A stretch of 5,028 bases of DNA from Planctomycetota bacterium (GTDB lineage Bacteria; Planctomycetota; Planctomycetia; Pirellulales; Lacipirellulaceae): contig JAKEIB010000183.1 of the NCBI GenBank assembly GCA_022614705.1, positions 1-5,028 of the forward strand, in the 5' to 3' direction. The notes under the pieces were generated by a model that did not search any database, had not been told where the DNA came from, and saw only the letters and a list, made by a program, of their open reading frames with translations. Below are positions 4,848 to 5,028 of this stretch, piece by piece. The position numbers and the translations under genes were made by a program. How positions within the stretch are numbered: the first letter of the stretch is position 1; each line of letters begins with the position of its first letter.

Positions 4848-4999
4848 CGCACATTGTTTATCGACACGACGTGGCCGCCCGCAGCAAAAGGGGCACGGTT
4901 TCTCGCGGTTGCCCTGGGCAAAAACGGGCGGCGTTCGGTATGCTATCGCCGCCGGTGACGAAGATTCCTGTTAGGGAAACCTTGCGCTCGGGGCCCGCC
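4848..4999. other. Non-coding leader before the right-edge gene
   Basis: Together with the repeat at 4708-4847 this completes about 300 bases without a gene. It contains a 13-base palindrome, TTGCCCTGGGCAA, at 4909-4921, and an 8-bp inverted repeat, GCCGCCCG at 4874-4881 with 4926-4933. TATGCT at 4940-4945 could be a -10 box, but no -35 box sits at the right distance. An in-frame TAG at 4973-4975 shows that the gene at the right edge cannot begin further upstream. Confidence 0.4.
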
Positions 5000-5028
5000 A
5001 TGCAAAGGGTTGTCATCGACGAACCGTA
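5000..5028 (+). CDS. Start of an unidentified gene, cut by the window edge
   Basis: An ATG at 5000 opens a frame that reads MQRVVIDEP and then leaves the window. The same frame has a stop at 4973-4975, so this ATG, or a TTG at 4982, would be the start. No Shine-Dalgarno sequence is visible. Nine codons are too few to name the product. It is listed because the preceding 300 bases have the look of an intergenic region and something must begin after them. Confidence 0.45.

Noticed and set aside
3759..4999. A dif recombination site near the Xer gene
   Set aside because: I found no 28-base site with two Xer-type half-sites. The palindromes present are GC-rich and much larger than a dif site.

Overview
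The window looks like chromosomal DNA from a planctomycete, probably of the Pirellulales type. Two things point that way: the gene set (a secreted TPR protein, an ExbB/TolQ-type channel and two ExbD/TolR-type proteins), and several small palindromic repeats of the kind I associate with planctomycete genomes. One of these encodes the spurious peptide 'REGEAPAEP' that turns up in planctomycete annotations. This assignment comes from memory and pattern, not from a database search.

Layout: positions 1-316 are non-coding, with an AT-rich stretch and a TGTCA...TGACA palindrome. Four plus-strand genes follow: a secreted TPR protein (317-1378), an ExbB/TolQ/MotA-family proton channel (1560-2438), a first ExbD/TolR protein (2669-3127) and a second, clearly different one (3208-3696). 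A tyrosine recombinase of the XerC/XerD family lies convergently on the minus strand (3759-4697). Between its start and the right edge is about 300 bases of non-coding DNA with a nested palindrome cluster. A new plus-strand gene appears to begin at 5000 and runs off the window.

ExbB-type pentamers with an ExbD-type dimer use the proton gradient to drive work in the envelope (Ton, Tol and gliding motors). One channel gene with two different ExbD genes suggests a heterodimeric stator. The set resembles the AglR/AglQ/AglS arrangement of Myxococcus gliding motors, but the partner here is a secreted TPR protein and no TonB, TolA or TolB gene is visible. What the motor drives cannot be read from the window.

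The most unusual feature is the DNA between the genes. Every gap holds at least one palindromic element, from at least five unrelated sequence types. In the exbB-exbD gap, a 70-bp palindrome interrupts one arm of another palindrome and is flanked by AAAA on both sides. Removing it with one AAAA restores a 50-bp hairpin with perfect 19-bp arms. That is a footprint of a small element that moved and duplicated 4 bp of target. Without the elements, the exbB-exbD and exbD-exbD gaps would be only about 20-25 bases, as in a compact operon.
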